Below, piece after piece: positions 17,319 to 26,945 of a stretch of 64,000 nt of DNA; the stretch's first letter is position 1, and each line of letters starts with the position of its first letter. Where the stretch lies: contig OZ241346.1 of the NCBI GenBank assembly GCA_965199875.1, positions 620,001-684,000 of the forward strand, given 5' to 3'. Origin of the DNA: VXYL01 sp965199875. GTDB lineage: Bacteria > Pseudomonadota > Gammaproteobacteria > Pseudomonadales > Azotimanducaceae. Below the pieces are notes generated by a model. The model was not told the origin of the DNA and did no database searches. It saw nothing but the letters and a program-made list of their open reading frames with translations. Made by a program: the position numbers and the translations under genes.

Positions 17319-17768
17319 ATGTCCGCCATCAAAGCCAGCATCAAGGCCGCCAGCACCGATGCCATGCGCGCCCGCCAGCGCGACCGGGTGAAGGCGCTGC
17401 GCCTCGTCAACGCCGCCATCAAGCAGGTGGAAATCGACGAGCGCAAGGAGTTGACGGACGCCGACGTGCTGACCGTGCTGACCAGGATGCTCAAGCAGCG
17501 GCGCGATTCGCTGCAGCAGTTCAGCGACGCCGGGCGCGCCGACCTGGCAGCCATCGAACAGTACGAAATCGACGTCATCAGCGAGTTTCTTCCCGCCGCC
17601 ATGACGCCGGAGGAAGTCCAAAGCGCCGTCGCCGCGGCCATCGAGAACACCGGCGCCTCCAGCATGCGGGACATGGGCAGGGTCATGGCCGCGCTCAAGG
17701 CCGAACTCGCCGGACGCGCCGACATGGGCGCGGCGAGCCGCCTGGTGCGCGCCGCCCTCGACGGCTAG
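17319..17768 (+). CDS. yqeY: GatB/YqeY domain protein
   Basis: A 149-residue helical protein of the YqeY family, related to the C-terminal tRNA-contacting domain of GatB amidotransferase subunits. Typical elements are the lysine/arginine-rich start (KAASTDAMRARQRDRVKALR), the middle TRMLKQRRDSLQQF, EIDVISEFLPAAM and the ending MGRVMAALKAELAGRADM. The biochemical role is not established. It lies between rpsU and dnaG, a frequent position outside the enterobacteria. The start at 17319 lacks a clear ribosome site. Confidence 0.9.
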   Translation: MSAIKASIKAASTDAMRARQRDRVKALRLVNAAIKQVEIDERKELTDADVLTVLTRMLKQRRDSLQQFSDAGRADLAAIEQYEIDVISEFLPAAMTPEEVQSAVAAAIENTGASSMRDMGRVMAALKAELAGRADMGAASRLVRAALDG

Positions 17769-17851
17769 CGAGGCCGCAAACCGCTTCCTTCGGGCCGCTT
17801 GTCGAAGCGGATGGCGCCCACGCAGGCGCCGCATCGGACTATGCTTGCCGC

Positions 17852-19561
17852 ATGGCCGGGCAGATTCCGCAGTCCTTCATCAACAACCTCCTCGAGCGCG
17901 TGGACATCGTCGACGTCGTCGGCGCGCGGGTGGAACTGCGCAAGGCTGGCGCCAACCACATGGGCCGCTGCCCGTTCCACGAAGAGAAGACGCCCTCCTT
18001 TCACGTCTATCCCGACGGCCACTACCACTGCTTCGGCTGCGGCGCCCACGGCACCACGCTGGGTTTCGTAATGGATATCGACGGCTTGACCTTCCCCGAG
18101 GCGGTGGAGTCCCTAGCCGCGTCGCTGGGCCTCGAAGTGCCCCGCGAACGCGGCCGGACACCGGCTGCGGACCCAGGCATCTACGAAGTGCTCGAGGCGG
18201 CCAGCCGGCAGTTCCAGCGCTGGCTGCACGACGACGGGCTGGCGCAGCAGGCGCATCGCTACCTGCGCGATCGCGGCTTGGCCAAGCAGGTGGTCGCGGA
18301 CTTCGGCATCGGCCTTGCGCCCGGCGGCTGGGAGCGGCTGAAGACCGCCCTGGCCAGCTTCGGCCAGGACAAGCTGCTTGCCGCCGGCCTGCTTGCCAAG
18401 AACGACCGCGGGCACGTCTACGACCGCTTTCGCGAGCGCATCGTCTTTCCCATTCGCGACAACCGCGGGCGCACCATCGGCTTTGGCGGGCGGGTCTTCA
18501 ACGGCGAGGACGCGGGGCCGAAGTACCTCAACTCGCCGGAAACGGACGTCTTCAAGAAGGGGCGCGAGCTGTACGGCCTGTTCGAGACCCGAAGCCGCCA
18601 GCGCCAGCTTCGCGAGCTGGTTCTGGTGGAAGGCTACATGGACGTCGTGGCGCTGGCGCAGCACGGCATCGGCAACGCCGTCGCCACGCTGGGCACCGCC
18701 GTCGGCCAAGCCCACTTCGAGAAGATGTTTCGCCAAGTGGACCTCGTCGTGTGCTGCTTCGACGGCGACGAAGCCGGGCGCAAGGCCGCCTGGAACGCCG
18801 TGGACGCGGCCTTTCCGGTGCTCGCCGAGGGCAAGGAACTGCGCTTCGCCTTCCTGCCCGAGGGCGAAGATCCCGACAGCCTGGTCGCCAGCCACGGCGC
18901 CGAGCGCTTCCACGAAGAAGTGCAGAGCGCCCTGCCCGCCGGCGACTACCTGCTGCGCCGCCTCCAGACCGGCCTGGACCTGCGCCGAGTCGATCATCGC
19001 GCCCTGCTGGCGGACCTGGCGGCGCCGCACATCGCCCGCTTGCCGGACGGCGCGCTGCGGCGCCTGCTGAATGCCGAACTGGCGCGCTTGAGCCAAACCG
19101 ATGCAGGGTCTCTTGCACGCCGCGCCGACATGGAACACGCGCCATCCCGGCGTCGCACCACCGACCAAGCCGCCTCGAAGGTTGGCGCGCGCCTGCTGCG
19201 CCACCTGGTGAAGCGTCCCAACCTGGCGACCGGCCTCGATGCCAGCCTCCGGCAACGGCTCGTCGAAGCCTCCGAGGGCGAGTTGCTTGGCGACGTGCTG
19301 CGCTACCTCGTCGAGCGGCCCGATGCCGACACGGCAACGCTGCTGGGCCGTTTCGCCGGCGAAGCCGCCTATGCCCAGCTCGCCGACGCGGCCGCCGCGC
19401 CGGCGCTGCTCGCCGGCGCGGCGCTCGCCGCCGAGTTCGCCGACGCCACGCAGCGGTATCTCGGCGAGTCGACCCGCCGCGAACGAACCGCGCTGTTGGA
19501 CAGCGTCCGAGCGAGCGGCTCGCTGGAAGATCTGCAGCGTCTGCGCGATGCGCGGGCTTGA
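17852..19561 (+). CDS. dnaG: DNA primase
   Basis: Primase that makes RNA primers at the replication fork, 569 residues. The N-terminal zinc finger ligands are C40, H43, C60 and C63 (CPFHEEKT and CFGCGAHG). The catalytic TOPRIM core shows VEGYMDVVAL at about 259 and CFDGDEAGRKA at about 303. The C-terminal part (after about 440) corresponds to the DnaB helicase-binding domain. It is third in the rpsU-yqeY-dnaG-rpoD block. The ATG has no ribosome site and lies six bases after a TATGCT hexamer, so a secondary promoter with a leaderless start is possible. Confidence 0.96.
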   Translation: MAGQIPQSFINNLLERVDIVDVVGARVELRKAGANHMGRCPFHEEKTPSFHVYPDGHYHCFGCGAHGTTLGFVMDIDGLTFPEAVESLAASLGLEVPRERGRTPAADPGIYEVLEAASRQFQRWLHDDGLAQQAHRYLRDRGLAKQVVADFGIGLAPGGWERLKTALASFGQDKLLAAGLLAKNDRGHVYDRFRERIVFPIRDNRGRTIGFGGRVFNGEDAGPKYLNSPETDVFKKGRELYGLFETRSRQRQLRELVLVEGYMDVVALAQHGIGNAVATLGTAVGQAHFEKMFRQVDLVVCCFDGDEAGRKAAWNAVDAAFPVLAEGKELRFAFLPEGEDPDSLVASHGAERFHEEVQSALPAGDYLLRRLQTGLDLRRVDHRALLADLAAPHIARLPDGALRRLLNAELARLSQTDAGSLARRADMEHAPSRRRTTDQAASKVGARLLRHLVKRPNLATGLDASLRQRLVEASEGELLGDVLRYLVERPDADTATLLGRFAGEAAYAQLADAAAAPALLAGAALAAEFADATQRYLGESTRRERTALLDSVRASGSLEDLQRLRDARA

Positions 19562-19658
19562 CGCCCGTTGTTGATCCAAGCCCGCTGGTCTGCTTGACGA
19601 GATTGAGCCGGCTTCGGCGTTTCAGGCGTTCCGGTTGAATCCAGGCGAAGCGCCACCA

Positions 19659-19667
19659 TGTTAGGAT
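19659..19667 (+). promoter_or_regulatory. rpoD: Candidate extended -10 promoter for rpoD
   Basis: TGTTAGGAT matches the extended -10 pattern TGnTAnnnT and lies 70 bases before the rpoD ATG, in the 176-base dnaG-rpoD gap. An internal promoter before or within this region is known for the equivalent E. coli operon. No well-spaced -35 box is present. Confidence 0.35.
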
Positions 19668-19737
19668 GCGCCATTTAGTTGCGCCGTCCTTACGCGGTGC
19701 CGAAGCGCCGTTCTTTTGATCCGCTTGCAGAGGTGAC

Positions 19738-21579
19738 ATGGCCACGGAAACGGATACGGAAAAGCAGAAATCCAGGCTGAAGGATCTGATCGCCAAGGGC
19801 AAGGACCAAGGCTATCTGACCTACGCCGAAGTCAACGATCACTTGCCGGCGGACATCAGCGACCCGGACCAGATCGAAGACATCATCTCCATGATCAACG
19901 ACATGGGGATCACCGTCTACGAGTCGGCGGAGGCCGCGCCGGACGCCGACGAACTGCTCAACGCCGGCGACAACACCACCGACGAGCTGGCCGCTGCGGA
20001 GGCCGCCGACGCGCTGGCGGCGGTGGAGACCGAGACCGGCCGCACCACCGATCCGGTGCGCATGTACATGCGCGAAATGGGCACCGTCGAACTGCTCACC
20101 CGGGAAGGCGAAATCGCCATCGCGAAACGCATCGAGGAGGGCATCCGCGACGTCCTGCACGCCGCCGCGTCGTTTCCCGGCACGGTCGACTACCTGCTCG
20201 ACCGCTACGCCGACGTCGTCCAGGAAGACAAGCTCTACGATCTGCTGGTCGGCTATCTGGACCCCGCCGACCACGTGCCGCCGGCGGCCAAGGTGGATCT
20301 CACCGCCAGCACCGAAAACAAGGACGACAAGGACGACGACACCACCGAGGAGCGCAAAGGGCCTGATCCGGTGGAAGCGCGGCGGCGCTTCTCTCGCCTG
20401 AAGCGCACCCGCAACAAGTGGCATCGCACCAGCGACGACGACGCGGACGCCAAGCAGGCGGCGTTCGCCAAGATGGCCAACGTGTTCTGCTTCTTCAAGC
20501 TGGTGCCGAAGCACTACGACGCCATCATCGACATGCCCCGGGGGGCGCTGCGACGCATCCGCCGCCAGGAGCGGATCATCATGCAGGCATGCGTCGCGCA
20601 AGCCGGCATGCCGCGGCGCGAGTTCCTGCGCGGCTACCAAGGCAACGAGACCTCCTTCGACTGGCTTCAGCAGCGCATCGACTCCCGGCGCGACTACAGC
20701 CGCCGCCTGGCCCGCGCCGCCGAGGACATCCAGCATGCCCAGCGCAAGATGGCCGCGGTGCTGGAAAGCTGCGGCCTCGAAGTCGCCGAGGTCAAAGACA
20801 TCAACCGCCGCATGTCCATTGGCGAGGCGAAGATGCGCCGCGCCAAGAAGGACATGGTGGAGGCCAACCTGCGGCTGGTCATCTCCATCGCCAAGAAGTA
20901 CACCAATCGCGGCCTGCAATTCCTCGATCTGATCCAAGAGGGCAACATCGGCCTGATGAAGGCGGTGGACAAGTTCGAGTATCGCCGCGGCTACAAGTTC
21001 TCCACCTACGCCACCTGGTGGATTCGCCAGGCCATTACCCGCTCCATTGCCGATCAGGCGCGCACGATCCGCATCCCGGTACACATGATCGAGACCATCA
21101 ACAAGCTGCTGCGCATTTCCCGCCAGATGCTGCAGGAGAAGGGCCGCGAGCCGACGCCGGAAGAACTCGGCGTACGCATGGAGATGCCCGAAGACAAGGT
21201 GCGCCGGGTGCTGAAGATCGCCAGGGAGCCGATCTCCATGGAGACGCCCATCGGCGACGACGAGGACTCCCATCTCGGCGACTTCATCGAAGACGTCAAC
21301 GTCGGTTCGCCGGCGGAGCTGGCGACCGGCCAGAACCTCAAGGAGGCGACGCGCATGGTGCTCGGCGGCTTGACGGCGCGAGAAGCCAAGGTGCTGCGCA
21401 TGCGCTTCGGCATCGACATGAACACCGACCACACCCTGGAGGAAGTCGGCAAGCAGTTCGACGTGACGCGGGAGCGCATTCGCCAGATCGAAGCCAAGGC
21501 GCTGCGCAAGCTGCGCCACCCCAGCCGCAGCGAGCATCTGAAGAGCTTCCTGGAGGACTGGACGGAAAACCGCCGCTGA
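19738..21579 (+). CDS. rpoD: RNA polymerase sigma factor RpoD (sigma-70)
   Basis: Primary sigma factor, 613 residues, the same length as E. coli RpoD. Region 1.1 is at the N-terminus (LKDLIAKGKDQGYLTYAEVN). Region 1.2 has PVRMYMREMGTVELLTREGE. Region 2 has FLDLIQEGNIGLMKAVDKF (about 393-411) and the -10-recognition stretch FSTYATWWIRQAITRSIADQ. Region 4.2 carries the -35-binding helix-turn-helix (TLEEVGKQFDVTRERIRQIE, from about 566). An acidic non-conserved insert lies between regions 1.2 and 2. It ends the macromolecular synthesis block; a weak hairpin and a new promoter follow. Confidence 0.97.
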   Translation: MATETDTEKQKSRLKDLIAKGKDQGYLTYAEVNDHLPADISDPDQIEDIISMINDMGITVYESAEAAPDADELLNAGDNTTDELAAAEAADALAAVETETGRTTDPVRMYMREMGTVELLTREGEIAIAKRIEEGIRDVLHAAASFPGTVDYLLDRYADVVQEDKLYDLLVGYLDPADHVPPAAKVDLTASTENKDDKDDDTTEERKGPDPVEARRRFSRLKRTRNKWHRTSDDDADAKQAAFAKMANVFCFFKLVPKHYDAIIDMPRGALRRIRRQERIIMQACVAQAGMPRREFLRGYQGNETSFDWLQQRIDSRRDYSRRLARAAEDIQHAQRKMAAVLESCGLEVAEVKDINRRMSIGEAKMRRAKKDMVEANLRLVISIAKKYTNRGLQFLDLIQEGNIGLMKAVDKFEYRRGYKFSTYATWWIRQAITRSIADQARTIRIPVHMIETINKLLRISRQMLQEKGREPTPEELGVRMEMPEDKVRRVLKIAREPISMETPIGDDEDSHLGDFIEDVNVGSPAELATGQNLKEATRMVLGGLTAREAKVLRMRFGIDMNTDHTLEEVGKQFDVTRERIRQIEAKALRKLRHPSRSEHLKSFLEDWTENRR

Positions 21580-21655
21580 ACCCGACGGCGCGCAAGTGCT
21601 GGCGCCGCGGAGGAATCGTCGAAGCGAAGTATTTTGCGCGAAGTCGATCAAGCGG

Positions 21656-21684
21656 TTGCCAACTGCCCTGCCCCACCATTAAAT
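21656..21684 (+). promoter_or_regulatory. Candidate sigma-70 promoter of the signalling cluster
   Basis: TTGCCA (21656-21661) and TTAAAT (21679-21684) are 17 bases apart, matching five and four consensus positions. This is the best-formed promoter in the 241-base gap after rpoD, and would give a leader of about 130 bases before the PP2C response regulator gene. Confidence 0.5.
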
Positions 21685-21820
21685 TGGCGCAGTGCGACAA
21701 GTCGCCGGTTCGCGGGTACTGCCCGTGCCGGCTTTTGGTCAAGCGGCCAAGCGCCGGCCGGACGGCTGGCGGCGCTGGCGTTGAAACTGCGCCGTGCGGC
21801 AGACCCGCCGCGGAGGGAGG

Positions 21821-22981
21821 ATGAACAACACCCCGAAGATTCTCGTCGTCGACGACGAACCCGACCTGGAACACCTGATGCGCCAGCGCATGCGTCGAGA
21901 CGTGCGCGCCGGGCGCTTCGAGCTGGTGTTCGCGCACAACGGCATCGAAGCATTGTCGAAACTGCAGCAGGACCGCGACATCGGCATGGTGCTGTCGGAC
22001 ATCAACATGCCCGAGATGGACGGCCTGACGCTGCTCGATCAGATCCCGTCGGTGGACCCGAACGTCCGCGCGGTAATCGTCTCCGCCTACGGCGACATGC
22101 AGAACATCCGCACCGCCATGAACCGCGGCGCCTTCGACTTCGTCACCAAGCCCATCGACTTCCAGGACTTGCGCATCACCATCGACAAGACCCTGCGCCA
22201 CTTGGCGGCGCTGCGCGACGCGCTGGCGACCCGCGACAAGCTGGTGGCGCTGCAGAACGAGCTCGATGTCGCCAGAAACATGCAGCAGTCCATTCTTCCC
22301 ACCGTGTTCCCCAACGAGCCCACCCACGAGGTGTTCGGCAACATGGAGGCGGCGCGAGAGGTCGGCGGCGACTTCTTCGACCTCATCCGCCTGGAAGACA
22401 ACCGCCTGGGCCTCGCCATCGCCGACGTCTCCGGCAAGGGCGTGCCGGCGGCGCTGTTCATGATGTCCAGCCGAACGCTGCTGAAGGGCGCCGCCATCGG
22501 CACCCCGCAGCCCGGCAACGTGCTCGGCGAGCTGAACACGCTGCTTGAGGAAGACAACGAGTCGATGATGTTCGTGACCCTCTTCTACGCCGTGTACAAC
22601 CCGGCCGACGGCTCGCTCACCTACGCCAACGGCGGCCACAATCCGCCACTGCTCGTCCATGCCGACGGCACCTCGATGGAACTGCCGACCACCGACGGCG
22701 TCGCCTTGGGCGTCATGCCGGGGATCGAGTACGAACAGAACACCATCACCGTCGAACCGACCGACACCGTCGTCTTCTACACGGACGGCGTCTCGGAGGC
22801 CATGAACGCGGCCGGCGAGGAGTTCGGCATGGAGCGCCTGGCCGACGTATTCTCGTCGCGGCCGCCGGCCAGCGCCGAAGCGACCAACCAGGCGGTGTTC
22901 GAGGCCGTCCACGAGTTCGCGACGGACACGCCGCAGTCCGACGACATCACCTGCGTGACGCTGCGCCGGCACAGCCCGTAA
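21821..22981 (+). CDS. Response regulator with PP2C-type (SpoIIE/RsbU) serine phosphatase output
   Basis: A 386-residue cytoplasmic regulator. Residues 1-125 form a receiver domain with acidic D11/D12, phosphoacceptor D60 (LSDINMPEMDG) and K110. After a helical linker comes a PP2C phosphatase with metal-binding acidic residues in VGGDFFD (D184), ADVSGKG (D202), YTDGVSE (D322) and QSDDIT (D374/D375). Such proteins dephosphorylate STAS-domain anti-sigma antagonists when phosphorylated by a histidine kinase. The ATG at 21821 follows GGAGGGAGG directly. It heads a four-gene operon with an RsbW-like kinase one base downstream. Confidence 0.92.
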   Translation: MNNTPKILVVDDEPDLEHLMRQRMRRDVRAGRFELVFAHNGIEALSKLQQDRDIGMVLSDINMPEMDGLTLLDQIPSVDPNVRAVIVSAYGDMQNIRTAMNRGAFDFVTKPIDFQDLRITIDKTLRHLAALRDALATRDKLVALQNELDVARNMQQSILPTVFPNEPTHEVFGNMEAAREVGGDFFDLIRLEDNRLGLAIADVSGKGVPAALFMMSSRTLLKGAAIGTPQPGNVLGELNTLLEEDNESMMFVTLFYAVYNPADGSLTYANGGHNPPLLVHADGTSMELPTTDGVALGVMPGIEYEQNTITVEPTDTVVFYTDGVSEAMNAAGEEFGMERLADVFSSRPPASAEATNQAVFEAVHEFATDTPQSDDITCVTLRRHSP

Positions 22982-22982
22982 C

Positions 22983-23399
22983 ATGAGCGCCAGGCTGTCG
23001 CTGCGCATCGCCGCCACCCTCGACGAGGTGGCGCGGCTGCAGACGGAAGTCGCGGCGTTCGGCAAGGCGCAAGGCTGGCCCGGCGAACTGGAGTACCAAG
23101 TGGAACTCGTCATCGAAGAACTCTGCGTCAACGTCGTCAGCTACGGCGGCCACGGCGATCACGGCATCGAACTGGCGTTGGAGTCGAACCCGGAGGCACT
23201 CACCATCGAGATCATCGACAACGGCATCCCCTTCGACCCGTTCACCGAAGCCCCGCCGCCGGACCTGGACTCCGCCGTGGAGGAACGCCCGATAGGCGGT
23301 CTCGGCGTGTTCTTCGTCAAGACGCTGATGGACGAGGCGCGCTACCGGCGCGAAGCCGAGCGCAATCACGTCACCCTCGTCAAGCGAATGCCGTCATGA
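22983..23399 (+). CDS. RsbW-like anti-sigma factor / serine-protein kinase
   Basis: A 138-residue GHKL ATPase fold protein. The N box is EELCVNVVSYGG (E46, N50), the G1 box is DNGIPFDP (D79, G81), and GGLGVFFVKTLMDE (105-118) is the G2 region with the lid shortened as in RsbW/SpoIIAB. Family members bind a sigma factor or other partner and phosphorylate a STAS antagonist. It is flanked by the PP2C response regulator and overlaps the periplasmic binding protein gene (ATGA), so kinase and phosphatase are made together. The likely STAS partner is encoded convergently at 26946-27284. Confidence 0.88.
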   Translation: MSARLSLRIAATLDEVARLQTEVAAFGKAQGWPGELEYQVELVIEELCVNVVSYGGHGDHGIELALESNPEALTIEIIDNGIPFDPFTEAPPPDLDSAVEERPIGGLGVFFVKTLMDEARYRREAERNHVTLVKRMPS

Positions 23400-24583
23400 A
23401 GCTGGCTGGCTACTTCCCGAAGCGCGGCCTCGCCAGCGCAGCCGCTTTCCTCTGGGCGGCCGGCCTCGCCAGCGCGCAGCAGCCCGACTCGTCGGCCGAG
23501 GAGATCCTATTCGGCCAGTCCGCGGCGTTCTCCGGCCCCTCCCAGGAACTCGGCCGCAACATGCGCCTTGGCATTCAAGCCGCGTTCGAGGAAGCCAACC
23601 GCCGTGGCGGCGTGCAAGGACGGAAGCTGATCCTCAAGTCGCTCGACGACGGCTACGAGCCGGAACGCGCCATTGCCAACACCCGCCGTCTGCTCGAAGA
23701 CGGGGTCTTCGCCATGATCGGCGCCGTGGGCACGCCGACATCGCTGGCGGCCGCTCCGGTCGCGGCCGCAGCCGGGGTTCCCTACGTCGCGCCATTCACC
23801 GGCGCCGCCTTCCTGCGCGAGACCGGCGGCGACGGCGCCCACGTCATCAATCTGCGCGCTTCCTACGACGACGAAACCGAAGCGATGGTCGCGCGGCTGA
23901 TCGGCGACTTGGGCATCGATCGCATCGCGGTGATGTACCAGGACGACTCGTTCGGCCGCGCCGGGCACAGCGGCGTCGTCAAAGCGCTGCGCAAGCGCAA
24001 CATGACGCCGGTCGCCGTGGGCGTCTACCCGCGCAACACCCGAGCCGTGAAGACGGCACTGGTGGACGTGCGCACCGGCGATCCGGGCGCGGTCATCCTG
24101 GTGGGCGCCTACGCGCCGGTAGCGACGCTGATCGCCTGGGCGCGGCACATCGGTTTCGATCCGGTGTTCATCACCATTTCCTTCGTCGGCAGCAACGCCT
24201 TGGCCCGGGAACTGGGCAGCGGCGGCGCCGGCGTCTTCGTCACTCAGGTGGTGCCGTTTCCCCGCGCCAGCGAACCGCCGGTGGTCTCCGCCTACGCCGA
24301 AGCACTCGCCGCGGTGCAAGCGGACGCCGAGCCGGGCTTCGTCTCCCTGGAGGGCTATCTTGCCGGACGCTTGGCGGTGGCGGCCTTGGAACGCTGCGCC
24401 GAGGAACTGCTTCGCAGCTGCCTGCTCGACGGCTTGCTGCGCTCGGATCCGATCGACCTGGACGGTTTCGAGCTGCGCTACGGCGAAGGCGACAATCAAG
24501 GTTCGGACCGTGTCTTTCTGACCGTCATCGACGCCAATGGCCGCTACCGGCCGATCAACGCCCTGCGAGACTTTGTGGAATGA
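23396..24583 (+). CDS. Periplasmic binding protein, LivJ-like (Peripla_BP_6), likely sensory
   Basis: A 395-residue secreted binding protein. A signal peptide covers about the first 27 residues, with cleavage after ASA. The mature part opens with ILFGQSAAFSGPSQELGRNM and LGIQAAFEEANRRGGVQGRK, the pattern of branched-chain amino-acid-type type I binding proteins. No transporter permease or ATPase genes accompany it. Instead it overlaps the kinase gene downstream (ATGA) and the RsbW-like gene upstream. I therefore infer that it presents a ligand to the sensor kinase, as TorT does for TorS, rather than feeding an ABC importer. Confidence 0.85.
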   Translation: MKLAGYFPKRGLASAAAFLWAAGLASAQQPDSSAEEILFGQSAAFSGPSQELGRNMRLGIQAAFEEANRRGGVQGRKLILKSLDDGYEPERAIANTRRLLEDGVFAMIGAVGTPTSLAAAPVAAAAGVPYVAPFTGAAFLRETGGDGAHVINLRASYDDETEAMVARLIGDLGIDRIAVMYQDDSFGRAGHSGVVKALRKRNMTPVAVGVYPRNTRAVKTALVDVRTGDPGAVILVGAYAPVATLIAWARHIGFDPVFITISFVGSNALARELGSGGAGVFVTQVVPFPRASEPPVVSAYAEALAAVQADAEPGFVSLEGYLAGRLAVAALERCAEELLRSCLLDGLLRSDPIDLDGFELRYGEGDNQGSDRVFLTVIDANGRYRPINALRDFVE

Positions 24584-26781
24584 ACGCCGACAACACCAGC
24601 GACTCGGCCGATACCGGAGACGCCGGCGAAGGGCGCGACGGCGGACTGCTGAGCCGCATCGCCGCCAGCCGCTCGCGCATCTCCACGCAGCTGTACGCCG
24701 GCATTGGCGCGGCGACGGCCATCACCTTCATCGCCAGCATGGTGGGCTGGTTCTCCTTCAACCGGGTCGGCGATGCCCAGAGCGTCGTCAACGAACGCAG
24801 CATCCCGGCCATGTCCGCTGCCTTCGGCATCGCCCAGCGCGCCGGCACACTGGTGGATGCCGCACCGGCGCTGGTGGCGGCGGCGACGCCGGAGGAGTTC
24901 CACCGCGTCGCGGACAGCATCAGCGCCGAGCGCCGCGCCTTCCAGAATCAGCTCGACGCGCTGACCGGCGACGAAGCGAGCGACCAGAAGATACGGCAGT
25001 TCGGCAACGCGCTGATCAGCAACATCGACGCCATCTACGACTCGCTGGCGGAACGCTTCGACCTCGCCGAGCGCAATCAGCTGGTGCGCGACGAACTTGC
25101 CATTCTGCAGGCCGATCTGGCCAACATCCTCGTCCCGGCCATCGACGACCAGCTGTTCTACGTGATGACCGGCTATCGGGAAATCGGCACTGCGCCCAAG
25201 CCGCGCAGCGAGCATCTGTCCGAGGCCGAGTTCTCCCGCTATCGGCACCTGGCGCGTTTGCAGGCCGACGTGACCATCGGCACCCAGCTTCTCGAGAGCA
25301 TGCTGAATCTCTCCGACGGCGCCCTGCTGCAACCGCTGCGGGATCGTCTCCTGGCCACCGCCGGCGGCATCGAGCGCAGCCTCGACGCCTTGGGCCACGG
25401 CCCGTTGCGAACCGACATGGCGTCGCTGTTCGCCCGCCTGCGCGAACTCGGCATCGGCCCACGCGGCGGATTCGACGTGCGCACCCGGGAACTGGCGCTG
25501 CGCGATCGACAAGCGAGCTTGCTGGCGGACAACCGCGACATCGCAGCGCAACTGATCGTCGACGTCGAACAGCTGGTGAGCGCCGCCGGCGACAACGCGG
25601 CAGCGGCCACCAACGCTGCCGACGCCGCCATCACCACCGGTCGCGCCCTGCTGCTGGTGCTGAACGTCTTGAGCATCACCGGTGCCGTGCTGATCGCCTG
25701 GCTGTTCGTCGGCCGGGTGCTGCTGCGCCGCATCGAACGGCTTTCCGAACGCATGCAGGCCATGGCCGATGGCGACCTCGAGGGCGAGGTGGACATCGCC
25801 GGACGCGACGAAGTGGCCGACATGGCCAAGGCGCTGGAGGTGTTCCGGCGGCACGCTCTGGAAGCGCAGCGGCTGAATCTGGTCGAGAAGCTGGCCGACG
25901 AGCTGCGCGGCAAGAACGAGCGGCTGGAGACGGCGATGGCGGATTTGCAGCGCATGCAGGACCAGATGGTGGCGCAGGAGAAACTCGCAGCGCTCGGCGA
26001 GCTGACCGCCGGGGTTGCCCACGAGATCAAGAATCCACTGAACTTCGTGAAGAACTTCTCCGAGGCGTCCCAGGAGCTGCTTGAAGAGCTTCAGGAAACC
26101 CTGGCGGAGGCGACGGAGTCCTTGGACGACGAGCAACAGGGGCTGATCAAGGAGATCAATCAGGATCTAACGGAAAACCTGGCCCGCATCGGGCAGCACA
26201 GCGAACGAGCGGACCGAATCGTGCGCGACATGCTGACGATGGGACGCGACTCCGGCGAACGCCAGGAAACGGACCTCAACGCACTCTTGAGCGAGCACAC
26301 CAAACTCGCTTTTCACGCCGCTCGCGGCAACGACATCGAGTTCCAGCTGGGCATCGTGGAAGACCTCGACCCGAACCTGGGCACCATCGTCGCCGTGCCC
26401 CAGGATCTGGGGCGCGTCTTCCTGAACATGGTGAGCAACGCCTGCTACGCCACCAACGAGCGGCGCCTGGCCGAACCGAGCGGCTACCAGGCCTCCCTGC
26501 GCATCGCCACCAGGCGCTTCGACGACCGGGTGGAGGTGGCCATCGCCGACAACGGCGGCGGCATGCCGAAGGACGTGGCGGAGAAGATCTTCAACCCCTT
26601 CTTCACCACCAAGCCAACCGACAAGGGCACCGGCTTGGGCCTGGCGCTGTCCAACGACATCGTGCGCCAGCACGGCGGCACCATCGAGGTGGAAACCGAA
26701 GACGGCGAGGGCACCACGATGACCGTCAAACTGCCCCAGCCTCCGCCTAGACTTCCCGGCGCGGAGGAATCCCGCGCCTAG
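24580..26781 (+). CDS. Membrane sensor histidine kinase with helical periplasmic domain and HAMP
   Basis: A 733-residue kinase. Transmembrane helices lie at about 40-60 and 354-376, enclosing about 290 residues of mostly helical periplasmic sequence with repeated Ala/Leu/Arg heptads, reminiscent of the TorS sensor. HAMP (about 377-430) and a coiled coil follow. The phosphorylated histidine is H481 in GVAHEIKNPLNFVKN. The ATP-binding domain has NMVSNACYATNE, DNGGGMP, FNPFFTTKPTDKGTGLGLAL. It has no receiver domain, so its phosphate probably goes to the PP2C response regulator of the same operon. The gene ends the operon, facing the STAS gene convergently. Confidence 0.92.
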   Translation: MNADNTSDSADTGDAGEGRDGGLLSRIAASRSRISTQLYAGIGAATAITFIASMVGWFSFNRVGDAQSVVNERSIPAMSAAFGIAQRAGTLVDAAPALVAAATPEEFHRVADSISAERRAFQNQLDALTGDEASDQKIRQFGNALISNIDAIYDSLAERFDLAERNQLVRDELAILQADLANILVPAIDDQLFYVMTGYREIGTAPKPRSEHLSEAEFSRYRHLARLQADVTIGTQLLESMLNLSDGALLQPLRDRLLATAGGIERSLDALGHGPLRTDMASLFARLRELGIGPRGGFDVRTRELALRDRQASLLADNRDIAAQLIVDVEQLVSAAGDNAAAATNAADAAITTGRALLLVLNVLSITGAVLIAWLFVGRVLLRRIERLSERMQAMADGDLEGEVDIAGRDEVADMAKALEVFRRHALEAQRLNLVEKLADELRGKNERLETAMADLQRMQDQMVAQEKLAALGELTAGVAHEIKNPLNFVKNFSEASQELLEELQETLAEATESLDDEQQGLIKEINQDLTENLARIGQHSERADRIVRDMLTMGRDSGERQETDLNALLSEHTKLAFHAARGNDIEFQLGIVEDLDPNLGTIVAVPQDLGRVFLNMVSNACYATNERRLAEPSGYQASLRIATRRFDDRVEVAIADNGGGMPKDVAEKIFNPFFTTKPTDKGTGLGLALSNDIVRQHGGTIEVETEDGEGTTMTVKLPQPPPRLPGAEESRA

Positions 26782-26912
26782 ATGTCTTGAGGCACCGACC
26801 TCACAATTGGGTCAAGTCGTGCGGCAGGCACGGAGCCTTGAGCAACAAAATCGAACGCGGCCCCGCAGGACGCACCTAGACCAGCGCCCGTCGCAGCGTT
26901 CCGGCGATACGC

Positions 26913-26942
26913 CGGTGCGCCCTTAGCAGCAAGGGCGCACCG
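26913..26942. terminator. Bidirectional terminator-type hairpin
   Basis: A perfect 12-base-pair inverted repeat (CGGTGCGCCCTT and AAGGGCGCACCG) with loop AGCAGC lies in the gap between the convergent kinase and STAS genes, three bases past the STAS stop codon. A smaller overlapping hairpin (CCGGCG-ATA-CGCCGG, 26901-26915) precedes it. There is no T-tract, but the stem is the strongest in any gap I examined. Confidence 0.55.
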
Positions 26943-26945
26943 CGG

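Noticed and set aside
18552..19802. A 416-codon minus-strand open frame over dnaG and rpoD.
   Set aside because: Low-complexity Arg/Ala/Ser protein antisense to two clear housekeeping genes.
21586..21607. A hairpin after rpoD (CGGCGC with GCGCCG).
   Set aside because: Only six pairs with a ten-base loop and no T-run; too weak to call a terminator in such GC-rich sequence.
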